55,929 nt of DNA from contig CALIUY010000046.1 of NCBI GenBank assembly GCA_938048455.1, forward strand, positions 1 to 55,929. Direction: 5' to 3'. A program made the translations under genes and the position numbers. Position 1 is the stretch's first letter. Every line of letters starts with the position of its first letter. Under the pieces are notes generated by a model that was given only the letters and a program-made list of their open reading frames with translations, searched no databases and was not told where the DNA came from. Below, piece by piece: positions 6,872 through 16,718 of this stretch. The stretch is from an uncultured Desulfobacterales bacterium. Its GTDB lineage: Bacteria; Desulfobacterota; Desulfobacteria; Desulfobacterales; SpSt-501.

Positions 6872-7731
6872 GCATCCCCTCCGGGGAATTCCTCCAGGCC
6901 GAGCAGCCGGGCGGCGTTTCCGCCGCAGATCGCCTCGCGCTCGGCCGCGGAGAGACCGCTGGATTCCATTTCCCGAAAATAGCGGGCGGGCGGGATCAGG
7001 GGAAAGTCGCTTCCGAAGAGGATGCGCTCGACGCCCACGCTCTGCACGGCGATGCGGTAGACGGCAGACTCATAGAGAAAAGGCGAGGCCGCGGTGTCGA
7101 AAGAAAGGCGCCGGAATCGCTCGCGCACCTCCTTTTTCAGAAGACCGTAGAAGAAAAGCCCCCCGCCCCAGTGGGCGAGCACGATTTCGTTTTGCGGAAA
7201 CCGGCCGGCAAGAGCATAGATCTGGGCCAGGCTGAGAGGGGTCTTTCCGGGGTAAGCGTGGCCGATCGGCTCGTTGGTGTGCAGCAGGACGATGCGGCTT
7301 CGCTCGCGGCAGAGATCCATCACCGGAGCCAGGCGCGCCAGCGCCGCCGCGTCCAGCCCGGAGCCGTAAAAGGCGAGCTCCCCGATACCGGCAAGACCGG
7401 CATCCAGGCAGCGCTCGGCCTCGCGCGCCGCCTGCGGGCTTGCCGGGTCGAAGCAGCCGAAGCCGATCAGCCGCTTCGGGTGCCGGCTGACCGCCTCGAG
7501 GATGGCGTCGTTGTGCCTCCGGAAGCGCTCCGGACTGCGCCAGGGAAAACCGAAGACGACCGCACGATCCACCCCCTGCTCGTCCATGGCCGCAAGCAGC
7601 CCGTCTTCGCTCACCAGCCGCGCGGCGGGCCGGCCGTAGAGCAACTCGAACTCGGGTTCCTCGGCGAAATGGCATTGCCGGTCGGCGCATATGGACTCGG
7701 GAAAGAGGTGGACGTGGAAGTCGATGATCAT
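6868..7731 (-). CDS. Amidohydrolase-family metal-dependent hydrolase (TIM barrel)
   Basis: A 287-residue protein of the amidohydrolase-2 family, which contains decarboxylases and hydrolases acting on cyclic or aromatic acids. The N-terminal HxH metal motif is IDFHVHLFPE. Later family landmarks are a glycine-rich strand (LIGFGCFD), a His in LLHTNEPIGHAYPG, AHWGGG (a metal or catalytic His) and the C-terminal LFGSDFPLIPPARY with the conserved Asp. I start it at the ATG at 7731; a TTG start 54 bases further upstream is possible but has no ribosome-binding site. It overlaps the kinase gene by ATGA. An enzyme translationally coupled to a two-component system suggests that its substrate or product is what the kinase senses. 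The substrate cannot be predicted. Confidence 0.85.
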   Translation of the reverse strand: MIIDFHVHLFPESICADRQCHFAEEPEFELLYGRPAARLVSEDGLLAAMDEQGVDRAVVFGFPWRSPERFRRHNDAILEAVSRHPKRLIGFGCFDPASPQAAREAERCLDAGLAGIGELAFYGSGLDAAALARLAPVMDLCRERSRIVLLHTNEPIGHAYPGKTPLSLAQIYALAGRFPQNEIVLAHWGGGLFFYGLLKKEVRERFRRLSFDTAASPFLYESAVYRIAVQSVGVERILFGSDFPLIPPARYFREMESSGLSAAEREAICGGNAARLLGLEEFPGGDA

Positions 7732-8058
7732 TCGCACCGACTTTGCAAATGGAAACGGCTGACCGGTTTCCCGATCAGCCGTCAAGGAGGAGAACAGATG
7801 AAGATTTTTTCAGGCTTTGACAAATGTAATATTCAATCTTCATGCCAACACTTACCATGACCGGCGAAGAAAAGCCGAATATCTTTCTTTATCCAACAAT
7901 TCCAAGAAGATATTTCTGAGTCCCGCCTGCTCCGGCTCGAGCATGAACACGGGTTTAGGAATCCCTGGAATCGCGGCGAAGTTCATTTTTGTAAACAAGG
8001 CGCAGGCTTCTTTTATTCAACCATCTGGAATTTTGATTAAAAATGATTTTTCCTCTGT
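7732..8058. other. AT-richer intergenic gap with short open frames
   Basis: The base composition drops clearly from the surrounding GC-rich genes. No known RNA gene or mobile element is recognisable. A 44-codon frame on the minus strand (7852-7986) lacks a ribosome-binding site. A six-base inverted repeat GTTCAA-GAAT-TTGAAC at 8057-8072 overlaps the stop of the radical SAM gene but is not followed by a T run. The structured segment at 7755-7860 is listed separately. Confidence 0.5.
7755..7860 (+). other. Structured leader with a 20-codon open frame
   Basis: A hairpin ACGGCTGA/TCAGCCGT (7755-7762 and 7775-7782) is followed at once by a perfect ribosome-binding site AAGGAGG, an ATG at 7798 and 20 codons (MKIFSGFDKCNIQSSCQHLP) to a TGA at 7858-7860. 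The first nine bases, ATGAAGATT, are repeated in inverted form at 7835-7843, so the start codon could be sequestered. It lies opposite the 5' end of the amidohydrolase gene. It could be a leader peptide, an antisense RNA or chance; no downstream gene on this strand supports a leader role. Confidence 0.3.
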
Positions 8059-9099
8059 TCAAGAATTTGAACTTCCCCCGGATCCGTCATCCCAGACGCC
8101 GGCGATCCCGGCGCCGCAGGATGCACAGAGGCCCTTTTCCATCCGGATGCGGTTGACCTGGAATCCCCAACGCTCGATCACCAACTCCCCGCATTGCGGG
8201 CACAGGGTGTTTCCGCCCGCATCGCCGGGGACGTTTCCGGTATAGACGTAACGCAGCCCGGCCGCAAGACCGATCTCCCGGGCACGCTGCAGCGTGGACA
8301 CCGGGGTGGGCGGCCGATCGGTCAGGCGGTAGGTGGGGTGAAAGCGGCTGACATGCCAGGGGGTGTCGGGGCCGAGGGCGTTGACGAGAAATCCGGCGAG
8401 CTTCTCGAGCTCCCCGGGGTCGTCGTTCAAGCCGGGGATGAGCAGTGTGGTCACTTCGAGAAAGATCCCCCGCTCCCGGAGATATCCCAGGGTGTCGAGC
8501 ACGCCTGCGAGGCGCGCCCCGCAGATCTCGCGGTAGAAGCGGTCATTGAACGCCTTGAGATCGACGTTGGCCGCATCGAGGACCGGGGCGATCCGGTCCA
8601 CGGCCTCGCGGCTCATGTAGCCGTTGGTGACGAAGATGTTTCTCAAACCCGAATCGCGGGCCATGCGGCAGGTCTCGAGGGCGAACTCGAAGAAAACGGT
8701 GGGCTCCGTGTAAGTGTAGGCGATGCTCCGGCAGCCGGTCGCGCGCGCGGCGGCGACCACCTCCTCGGGGGCGGTGGGCGAGCCGGCGATCGCACCCCGG
8801 TGATCCGCGGGGTACTGGGCGATGTCCGCGTTCTGGCAGAAGCGGCAGCGGAAATTGCACCCTACGGTGGCGATCGAGTAGGAAAGCGTGCCGGGCAGGA
8901 AATGGAACAGCGGTTTTTTTTCCACCGGGTCGACATGCCGGGCGATCAGCCTCCCGTAGACGAGGCTTTCCAATACGCCTTCCCGGTTTTCACGCACGCG
9001 GCACAGGCCGCGCTTTCCGGGGTCGATCACACAGCGGTGGTTGCAAAGATGACAGCGGACCTTCTTTTCATCCAGGCGTTCGTAGAGAAGGGCTTCCAT
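8059..9099 (-). CDS. amrS: AmmeMemoRadiSam system radical SAM protein AmrS
   Basis: Radical S-adenosylmethionine enzyme of 346 residues related to pyruvate formate-lyase activating enzymes. The [4Fe-4S] motif is CNFRCRFC (81-88), preceded by a cysteine-rich N-terminus (CHLCNHRC at 16-23 and GLCR at 32) and followed by the PFL-activase-like ITATYTEP-type region (IAYTYTEPTVFFEF) and NVDLKAFND. A C-terminal zinc-ribbon-like pair, CPQC and CASC, is typical of the family. The length is normal. The ATG has GGGGGAGGG just upstream. The usual partners of this system, AMMECR1 and Memo proteins, are not in the window, so the gene is isolated here. It follows the methyltransferase gene by 20 bases and probably belongs to the helicase transcript. 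The reaction of the family is still unclear. Confidence 0.92.
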   Translation of the reverse strand: MEALLYERLDEKKVRCHLCNHRCVIDPGKRGLCRVRENREGVLESLVYGRLIARHVDPVEKKPLFHFLPGTLSYSIATVGCNFRCRFCQNADIAQYPADHRGAIAGSPTAPEEVVAAARATGCRSIAYTYTEPTVFFEFALETCRMARDSGLRNIFVTNGYMSREAVDRIAPVLDAANVDLKAFNDRFYREICGARLAGVLDTLGYLRERGIFLEVTTLLIPGLNDDPGELEKLAGFLVNALGPDTPWHVSRFHPTYRLTDRPPTPVSTLQRAREIGLAAGLRYVYTGNVPGDAGGNTLCPQCGELVIERWGFQVNRIRMEKGLCASCGAGIAGVWDDGSGGSSNS

Positions 9100-9119
9100 C
9101 CCTCCCCCCTTTTGTTCCC

Positions 9120-9866
9120 CTATCCCGGCACCGTCCCCGGGGTTTGGGCGCCTTGGGGGCAGCGCAGGGCGAGCGGCCGGGTGCGCAGCCGGGGCACGAG
9201 CACGGCGACCATGCCGACGAAGGCGCCGAAAGGGCAGCGGGCAAGAACCGGATTGCCGACCCGCGAAGCGAGCCTTCCCGCGGACAGGGGGATTTGGCAC
9301 ACCGTGCGCCAGGCGATCGGCACCGGACCGACCACATCGCGGAGCATGGCCTTCAGCTGCCAGAGGCTGAAAAAACGGGCATGGTTGTAAATCGAAGGCC
9401 CAAACAGGCCGCGGATGCGGCGCTCGACGCCCTTGATCGCGTAGCGGTTCAGCACCCCGATGAAAATCCGGTTCCTGGCGACGCGGCAGGCCTCGGCGAG
9501 CGCCCGGCGTGGGTCGTCCACGAACTCGAGGGTGGTGAAAAGGCAGGCGTGGTGAAAGGCGTTGTCCTCGAAGGGGAGTTCCTCGGCGACCCCGCGGTGC
9601 AACTCGGCCCGATGCCCGAGGCGCCGCCGGGCGAACTCCAGCATCGCCTCCGAGGGCTCGATGCCCGCCGCCCGCAGGCCTCGGGCGACGAAGTCCTCCA
9701 GGCACATCCCCGTGCCGCAGCCGATGTCGAGGATCGTCTCCCCGGGACGCGGCTGGAGAAGATCGCCAAGCAGCCGCATCTGCGCCCGGAAAACGGTCTC
9801 GTTCTCCGGCTTCCGCATCCAGCGCTCGAAGGCGACCGCATCCTGGAAGTCGAAGACGTATCCCAT
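9120..9866 (-). CDS. Class I SAM-dependent methyltransferase
   Basis: A 248-residue methyltransferase of the UbiE/type-11 superfamily. Motif I is ILDIGCGTGMCLEDF (about residues 44-58), the acidic residue at the end of the second strand is in AAGIEPSEAML, and the post-motif II block is ELPFEDNAFHHACLFTTLEFVDDP. The C-terminal third (RRIRGLFGPSIYNHARFFSLWQLKAML) has a YNHARFFS segment resembling small-molecule methyltransferases, followed by a Cys- and Val-rich end (GMVAVLVP). The start ATG is 13 bases after the end of the helicase gene, with amrS 20 bases further on, so the three form an operon. Nothing in the sequence fixes the substrate; a lipid, quinone or heavy-metal role cannot be told apart. 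Confidence 0.85.
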   Translation of the reverse strand: MGYVFDFQDAVAFERWMRKPENETVFRAQMRLLGDLLQPRPGETILDIGCGTGMCLEDFVARGLRAAGIEPSEAMLEFARRRLGHRAELHRGVAEELPFEDNAFHHACLFTTLEFVDDPRRALAEACRVARNRIFIGVLNRYAIKGVERRIRGLFGPSIYNHARFFSLWQLKAMLRDVVGPVPIAWRTVCQIPLSAGRLASRVGNPVLARCPFGAFVGMVAVLVPRLRTRPLALRCPQGAQTPGTVPG

Positions 9867-9879
9867 GGGCCTCTGCGTT

Positions 9880-11562
9880 TCAGGGGATAAAGCCGTCAGG
9901 CTCCTGCGCAGGCGTCTGCCCGTTCGCCTCCGCCGCTGAAGGCGCGGCGGGGGGCGGCGGGGGCGATCCCGCGGCGTCCTCGGCGGCGGGGGCGCTGCGT
10001 TTTTTGCGGCGCCTCCGGCGCCGCTTTTTCGGCCGCTCCGTCGTCTCGCCGGCCGGGGCGGACTCCGGCGGCGGCGTCGAGGCCGGGGCGGGGACCGCGT
10101 CCTCGGCTTCGCAAGGGGCTTCCGGCTCCTGCTCCACCGGCTGGGGCCCGAAACCGAAAAAAGCCCCCGGCACACGCTTTTCCCTGGGTTTGCGCGGCTC
10201 GGCCGCGGCTGCCGCGGAAGCCGCCGCGCCGCGGCCCCGCTCCCGGACGCCGCGGCGGCCGGGACGTTCGGCGTCGCGCCGGCTCTCGCGGCGCTCGGTC
10301 CTTCGCGGCCGACGGAGGTCCTCCGGCCGCGAGCGGTCCTCGAGAAACCAGTCGTCCTCGGGCCAGACGACCGGAAGGCGGAAGCCGAGAAACGCCTCGA
10401 GCGGCTCCAGGTGGTAGACGTACTCCTCGCAGGCGAGCGTGATCGCTTTTCCGGTCCGGCCGGCGCGGGCGGTGCGGCCGATCCGGTGCACGTAATTTTC
10501 CGGGTCCTGCGGCACGTCGTAGTTGATGACGTGGCTGACGTCCTCGACGTGGATGCCGCGGGAGGCGACGTCGGTGGCGATGAGGATCCGGACCTCGCCG
10601 CTCTTGAAGCGTTCCATCAGCCGGAAGCGCTTGCGCTGGGGCAGATCCCCGGTGATCCCCTCGGCCGGATGTCCGTTGCGTTGCAGGCGCCGCGCCAGGC
10701 GCTCGGCCTCGATCTTCGTGTTGACGAAGATCAGCATGCGGCTGAAGGACTCGCGCTGCAGGATGCCGAGCAGGAGGGAAAACTTGCGATCGCTGCCGAC
10801 GTGAAAGAGGCTTTGGTCGATGCCGGCGACGGTCACCTTGTCGGGGACGACGGAGATGAACTCCGGCAGGTTCATGAACTCGTAGGTGAGCTCGAGCACG
10901 CGGTGGGAAAGGGTCGCCGAAAAAAGCATCGACTGGCGCTTCTCGTAGGAGGGAAGCTTGCGCAGCAGGAAGCGCATGTCTTTTTCGAAGCCGAGATCGA
11001 GCAGCCGGTCGGCCTCGTCGATCACGAGATAGCGGATCTCGCGCGTCTTGAAGATCCCCTGCTTGTAGTAGTCGATGATCCGCCCGGGGGTGCCGATGAC
11101 GATGTCCACGCCTTTGCGCAGATCCTCGGCCTGCTCTTTGTAGTCGATCCCGCCGACGACCTCGAGCAAGGAAAGGCCCGTATAACGGCCGAGCAGCCTC
11201 GCCTCCTCGACGATCTGGCGCGAGAGCTCACGCGTGGGGGCGAGGATGAGGGCCTGCGGCAAAGACGGGCGCTCTTCCCGGCCGAGCAATCCGGCGAGCA
11301 CGGTCACCAGAAAGGCGGCCGTTTTGCCGGTGCCGGTGTGCGCCTGGCCGGCGACGTCACGGCCCGCGAGCAGGACCGGCAGGGCCTCGGCCTGGATCGG
11401 AGTGCAGTATTCGAACCCGGCGTCCGCAAGCCCCCGCAGGATCTCGGGCGGAAGGGGGAAGGAATCGAAACGGGTGGTGGTGAGGAATTCGGGTTTCGGG
11501 GCCCGGGGAGGTTCGGAGGAGGCCTCGATCGGCTCGCTCGGGCCCTGCGGTTCATCGTTCAT
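9880..11562 (-). CDS. DEAD-box RNA helicase, RhlB-like
   Basis: ATP-dependent RNA helicase of 560 residues. The helicase core (about 40-400) contains the Q motif region (YCTPIQAEALPVL), motif I AHTGTGKT, Ia PTRELSRQ, motif II DEAD, motif III SAT, motif IV (LIFVNTK), motif V ATDVASRGIH and motif VI HRIGRTARAG. Spacing and the segment VVGGIDYKEQAEDLRKGVDIVIGTPGRIIDYYKQ place it nearest to RhlB, a degradosome helicase. From about 420 a long low-complexity tail follows, rich in Arg, Pro and Ala with a very basic RRRRRRKKRS block, likely for RNA binding. I start it at MNDEPQG (11562); an upstream start would add 23 residues without support. A perfect TATAAT promoter precedes it. Confidence 0.95.
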   Translation of the reverse strand: MNDEPQGPSEPIEASSEPPRAPKPEFLTTTRFDSFPLPPEILRGLADAGFEYCTPIQAEALPVLLAGRDVAGQAHTGTGKTAAFLVTVLAGLLGREERPSLPQALILAPTRELSRQIVEEARLLGRYTGLSLLEVVGGIDYKEQAEDLRKGVDIVIGTPGRIIDYYKQGIFKTREIRYLVIDEADRLLDLGFEKDMRFLLRKLPSYEKRQSMLFSATLSHRVLELTYEFMNLPEFISVVPDKVTVAGIDQSLFHVGSDRKFSLLLGILQRESFSRMLIFVNTKIEAERLARRLQRNGHPAEGITGDLPQRKRFRLMERFKSGEVRILIATDVASRGIHVEDVSHVINYDVPQDPENYVHRIGRTARAGRTGKAITLACEEYVYHLEPLEAFLGFRLPVVWPEDDWFLEDRSRPEDLRRPRRTERRESRRDAERPGRRGVRERGRGAAASAAAAAEPRKPREKRVPGAFFGFGPQPVEQEPEAPCEAEDAVPAPASTPPPESAPAGETTERPKKRRRRRRKKRSAPAAEDAAGSPPPPPAAPSAAEANGQTPAQEPDGFIP

Positions 11563-11682
11563 CGCCGGGGAATCGCCTTTCGCCTCGGAAGTCGGCCGCC
11601 CCACGGAAAGCGCCGCGCGGCAGGGCCGCAAGGCGGGTGCCGATCGACAGGCCGCCTTTTCCGGGGAGGGCTGCGGCGACAG

Positions 11683-11710
11683 ATTATAGCCTTGTTTCAG
11701 GAATTTGCAA
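11683..11710 (-). promoter_or_regulatory. Promoter of the helicase operon
   Basis: On the minus strand TTGCAA (11705-11710) and TATAAT (11683-11688) are 16 bases apart in an AT-rich patch, about 120 bases upstream of the helicase ATG. Confidence 0.65.
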
Positions 11711-11719
11711 GCCGATCAA

Positions 11720-11748
11720 TTGACTTTCGCAATCAAACGCCCTTATAT
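11720..11748 (+). promoter_or_regulatory. Promoter of the moeA genes
   Basis: TTGACT (11720-11725) and TTATAT (11743-11748) with a 17-base spacer, about 70 bases before the moeA start. It lies back to back with the helicase promoter, so both may share regulation. Confidence 0.55.
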
Positions 11749-11816
11749 CTGGAAAAAGCCCCAGGGGAGATGACGCGGTGCAATTGTGGACGACTTCTCC
11801 CCCCGGCGGAAACAGA

Positions 11817-13043
11817 ATGGACTTTTTCAAAGTTCTCGATATCGCGCAGGTCCTTGAGCTGCGCGCCGAATTCGGTCGGGTTTCCATAGAGGAGGTGTTT
11901 CTCGAAGAGGCGCTCGACCGGGTTCTGGCCCGGGAAGTGCGCGCTCCCGAAGACCTCCCGCCGTTTGCCCGCTCGACGGTCGACGGCTTCGCCGTCCGCG
12001 CCGCCTCGACCTTCGGGGCGGGCGAGGGAAACCCCGCCTGCCTGACCCTCGTCGGCGGCGTCGGCATGGCGGAGGTGCCGCGGATCCGCCTCGGCCCCGG
12101 CCAAGCGGTCCGGATCGCCACGGGGGCCATGCTCCCCGAGGGCGCCGACAGCGTGGTCATGGTCGAACATGCCGAGGTGCTCGATGAGACCTCGATCGAG
12201 GTCTTCCGCAGCGTGGCTCCCGGGCAGAACGTGATCGCCCGCGGCGAGGACTTCGCGGCCGGCGCCGTGGTCGCCCCGGGCGGAAGACGGCTCAGGCCCC
12301 AGGATCTAGGGGCTCTCGCCGCTTTCGGCCGCCTGCGGGTCACCGTCTTTCGGCGTCCCGTCGTCGGCATCCTCTCGACCGGCGACGAAATCGTGCCCGC
12401 GACCGAGTCTCCCGGCCCGGCACAGATCCGCGACGTCAACCGCTACAGCCTGGCCGGCCTCGTGCGGCAGGCGGGATGCATCCCGCAGCCCCTCGGGATC
12501 GTCGGCGACCGCTTCGAGGCGCTGCATGCCGCCTGCCGCGAGGCGCTTGCGGCCTGCGACGTGCTGCTCCTTTCGGGGGGAAGCTCGGTCGGCACCCGCG
12601 ATTTGACGGTGGAGGCCCTGCAGGCCTTCGCCGACTCCCGCATCCTGGTCCACGGGATCGCCATCAGCCCCGGCAAGCCCACCATCCTCGCCCGCGTGGG
12701 CGACAAGGCGGTCTGGGGGCTGCCCGGCCATGTCGCCTCGGCGATGATCGTCTTTGCGCGCATCGTGCGGCCCTTTTTGCTCTCGCTTGCAGGCCTCGCT
12801 CCGGAAGAAGAGCGGGAATACCGCCTGCCGGCGCGCCTGGACCGCAACCTCGCCTCGGCCCAGGGACGGACCGACTTCGTCCGGGTGCGTCTCGAGCGCC
12901 GCGACGGGCAGTGGTGGGCCGAGCCCGTGCTCGGCAAGTCGGGGCTGATCCAGACGCTCGTCCACTCCGAGGGTCTCGTGGAAATCCCCGCTTTCTGCGA
13001 GGGCCTCGAACGGGGGGCCGCGGTCGAGGTGATTCTTTTCTGA
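11817..13043 (+). CDS. moeA: Molybdopterin molybdenumtransferase MoeA
   Basis: Inserts molybdate (or tungstate) into adenylated molybdopterin, the last common step of molybdenum and tungsten cofactor synthesis. The 408 residues match the usual length. Landmarks are the substrate loop FARSTVDGFAVRA near 50, the domain III nucleotide-binding part ILSTGDEIVP and DVNRYSLAGLV, the SGGSSVGTRDLT signature near 250, and PGKPTILARVGDKAVWGLPGHVASAM near 290. The start at 11817 is followed by MDFFKVLDI, the normal N-terminus; a longer frame starting 39 bases upstream is less likely. The second moeA-type gene follows after 28 bases. A likely client in this window is the AOR at 43620, which needs a tungsten or molybdenum pterin. 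Confidence 0.95.
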   Translation: MDFFKVLDIAQVLELRAEFGRVSIEEVFLEEALDRVLAREVRAPEDLPPFARSTVDGFAVRAASTFGAGEGNPACLTLVGGVGMAEVPRIRLGPGQAVRIATGAMLPEGADSVVMVEHAEVLDETSIEVFRSVAPGQNVIARGEDFAAGAVVAPGGRRLRPQDLGALAAFGRLRVTVFRRPVVGILSTGDEIVPATESPGPAQIRDVNRYSLAGLVRQAGCIPQPLGIVGDRFEALHAACREALAACDVLLLSGGSSVGTRDLTVEALQAFADSRILVHGIAISPGKPTILARVGDKAVWGLPGHVASAMIVFARIVRPFLLSLAGLAPEEEREYRLPARLDRNLASAQGRTDFVRVRLERRDGQWWAEPVLGKSGLIQTLVHSEGLVEIPAFCEGLERGAAVEVILF

Positions 13044-13071
13044 GCCGAAGAATCCGGAGGAAACGAAATCG

Positions 13072-15020
13072 GTGTCCCGCAACGTCTACCTGAACATGAA
13101 AACCCTCGCCGAGGCGCGGCGGCTCGTCTGCGCGCGGCTCGGCCCCCTGGGAAACCTCGAGAGCGAAACCCTCCCCGTCCCCGAGGCCGTGGGGCGGGTG
13201 CTCGCCGAGCCGGTCTATGCCGCCCTCTCCTCGCCCGCCTACCCTGCGGCGGCGATGGACGGGATCGCCGTGCGCGCCGAGGCGACCTTCGGGGCGAGCG
13301 AGGGCCGCCCCCTGCGGCTCGTGCTGGGAAAGGAAGCCTTCTGGGTCAACACCGGAAACCCCCTCCCCGCGGGGACCGATGCGGTCATCATGGTCGAGCA
13401 GGTCCGCGTCGAAAACGACCGCGAGGCGCTGATCGAAGCCCCGGCCTTTCCCTGGCAGCACGTGCGAAAAGTGGGCGAGGACATCGTGGCGACCGAGCTG
13501 CTTTTTCCGAGCCGCCATCGCCTTACGCCCTACTGCGTCGGCGCCCTGCTCGCGGGCGGGGTGTTTCGCGTCCCGGTGTGGAAACGGCCCCGGGTCCGAA
13601 TCGTACCCACCGGCTCCGAGCTGCTCGACTGGCAGACGACGCCGCTCTCCGAGCTCCGTCCCGGACGGATCCTGGAGACCAACTCGTTTCTGCTCGAGGC
13701 GCTCCTCAACCAGGCCGGAGGCTCGGCCCGCCGCCGGCCGCCCGTCCCCGACGACCGCGCCCGGATCCGCCGCGAGATCGAAGCGGCCGCGGCCGAGGGC
13801 GACGATCTGGTGATGATTCTCGGCGGCTCCTCGGCCGGCTCCGAAGACCACGCGCGCGCGGTCATCGCCGAGGGCGGCGAGGTCCTGATTCACGGGGTGG
13901 CGATGATGCCCGGAAAGCCCGTCGTCGTCGGCCTCGTCGGCCGAACCCCCGTCTTCGGGATCCCCGGCTACCCGGTGTCGGCGATCCTCGCCTTCGAGGA
14001 GCTCGTCGTCCCCTTGCTCTGCGCCTGGCTCGGCCAGCCCGAGCCCGCGCGCGAAACGGTGACCGCGCTGCCCACCCGCAAAATCCCCTCGCGGCTCGGG
14101 ATCGAGGAGTTCGTGCGCCTCAAGTTGGGCGAGGTCGGCGGACGCGTGGTGGCGACCCCGCTGCCGCGGGCGGCCGGCTCGATCACCTCGATCACGGAGG
14201 CCGACGGCATTCTGCGCATCCCCCCCGGCACCGAAGGTGTGGCCGAAAACGAGCCCGTGCGGGTCGAGCTGCTGCGGCCCCGCGCGGAGCTGGCGCGTAC
14301 CCTCGTGGCGGTCGGCAGCCACGACAACACGCTCGATGTCCTGGCCGATCTCCTCAAGGCGGGCCCGGACCGCATTCACCTCTCCTCGAGCCACGTCGGC
14401 AGCCTGGGGGGGTTGATGGCCATCAAGCGCGGGGTCTGCCACCTCGCCGGGTGCCATCTGCTCGACCCGGCCGACGGTCGTTACAACGTTTCCTACATCC
14501 GCCGCTACCTGCCGGACCGGACGGTGCACCTGGTCCATCTCGTGGAGCGCGAAAACGGCCTGATCGTCGCCCGCGGCAACCCGCGGGGCATCCGCGGGAT
14601 CGAAGACCTCACCCGGCCCGAGGTCTCCTTCGTCAACCGCCAGGCGGGCTCGGGGACGCGCATCCTGCTCGACTGGCGCCTCGCCCAGCTCGGCATCGAT
14701 CCGGCGGCCATCCGGGGCTATGGAAACGAGGAGTTCACCCACATGGCGGTCGCGGTTGCGGTGGCAAGCGGAGCGGCCGACGCGGGGTTGGGGATTTACG
14801 CCGCCGCCCGGGCGCTCGGGCTGGATTTCATTCCCGTCGTCACCGAAAGCTACGAACTGGTGATTCCTTCGGAGCAGCGGGAGGCGCTTCCCGTGCGGGC
14901 GCTGCTCGAGGTGATCGCCTCGGCCGAGTTCCGCCGTCGCGTGGAAGCCCTGGGGGGCTACCATACCGCGCGCACGGGGCAGGAGCACACGATCGGCCCC
15001 GGCGGCTTCTGCCCGGGAAA

Positions 15021-15024
<4 letters not shown>
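13072..15024 (+). CDS. MoeA fused to a periplasmic-binding-protein-like domain
   Basis: A 650-residue two-part protein. Residues 1-400 are a complete MoeA (YPAAAMDGIAVRA, GNPLPAGTDAVIMVEQV, IVPTGSELLDW, GGSSAGSEDH, PGKPVVVGLVGRTPVFGIPGYPVSA). Residues 410-650 form a type-2 periplasmic-binding fold like that of ModE-associated or LysR-type ligand domains: VAVGSHDNTLDVLADLL, HVGSLGGLMAIKRG, then FVNRQAGSGTRILLDW, which usually contacts an oxyanion, and AVASGAADAGLGIYAAA. No signal peptide precedes it, so the binding domain is cytoplasmic. The start is GTG with GGAGG 13 bases upstream. This fusion is known in archaea and anaerobic bacteria. A role in supplying or sensing tungstate or molybdate for a specific cofactor is inference. 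Confidence 0.92.
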
Positions 15025-16224
<1,200 letters not shown>

Positions 16225-16265
16225 AGCCGGGAGTCGCCGCCGCTCAAGCGTCTCAAGAGGACTGG

Positions 16266-16718
16266 ATGTACGAGCTGAAGATCGTGACGCGCTTCGCCGC
16301 CGCCCACCGTTTGGCCCTGGTCGGCTCCCGCTGCGAAAACCTCCACGGACACAACTGGAAGATCGAAGTCGCGATCGCGGGGGAGAAACTCGACCCGGCC
16401 GGGGTCCTGCTCGATTTCGGCGTCCTCAAGGAACGCGTGCGCGGGATCGTGGAGCGGCTGGACCACCGTTTCCTGAACGAGCTCGGGCCGTTCGCCGCGG
16501 GGCAGCCTTCCTCGGAGCGCATCGCCGCCTTCGTCGCCCACGAACTGGCTCGGGAACTCCAGGAACCCGGCCTGCGTGTGAGCCGGGTGAGCGCCTGGGA
16601 GTCGGAGGACGCCTGCGCGACCTACATTCTTCCGGCCCCGGCTTCGCGGATCAGGAGGCAGGTCCGCCCGAAACGCCGCCGAGTTCCCGCCAGCGCGCGA
16701 AGAGCTCCTCGCGGGTGA
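16266..16718 (+). CDS. queD: 6-carboxytetrahydropterin synthase family protein (QueD-like)
   Basis: Converts dihydroneopterin triphosphate to 6-carboxytetrahydropterin on the way to queuosine. The 150-residue product has the zinc and catalytic residues in order: His in FAAAHRL, Cys in SRCEN, HGH in NLHGHNW, Asp in LLDFGVLK, the LDHRFLNE block and the Glu of [11 protein letters not shown]. The first 125 residues match the family well. The last 25 ([17 protein letters not shown] and on) are basic and overlap the end of the convergent pyrE gene by 68 bases, so the C-terminus is extended compared with normal QueD. Other queuosine genes (queC, queE, queF) are not in the window, so a related pterin role is possible. 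Confidence 0.88.
   Translation: MYELKIVTRFAAAHRLALVGSRCENLHGHNWKIEVAIAGEKLDPAGVLLDFGVLKERVRGIVERLDHRFLNELGPFAAGQPSSERIAAFVAHELARELQEPGLRVSRVSAWESEDACATYILPAPASRIRRQVRPKRRRVPASARRAPRG

Noticed and set aside
7852-7986. 44-codon minus-strand open frame in the AT-rich gap
   Set aside because: No ribosome-binding site and no continuation or neighbour supporting it.
8057-8072. GTTCAA-GAAT-TTGAAC inverted repeat as terminator of amrS
   Set aside because: Stem is short, overlaps the stop codon and lacks a directly following T run on the minus strand.
12664-14988. 774-codon minus-strand open frame across both moeA genes
   Set aside because: Lies entirely opposite two well-supported genes, has Arg/Gly/His-rich composition and matches no family.
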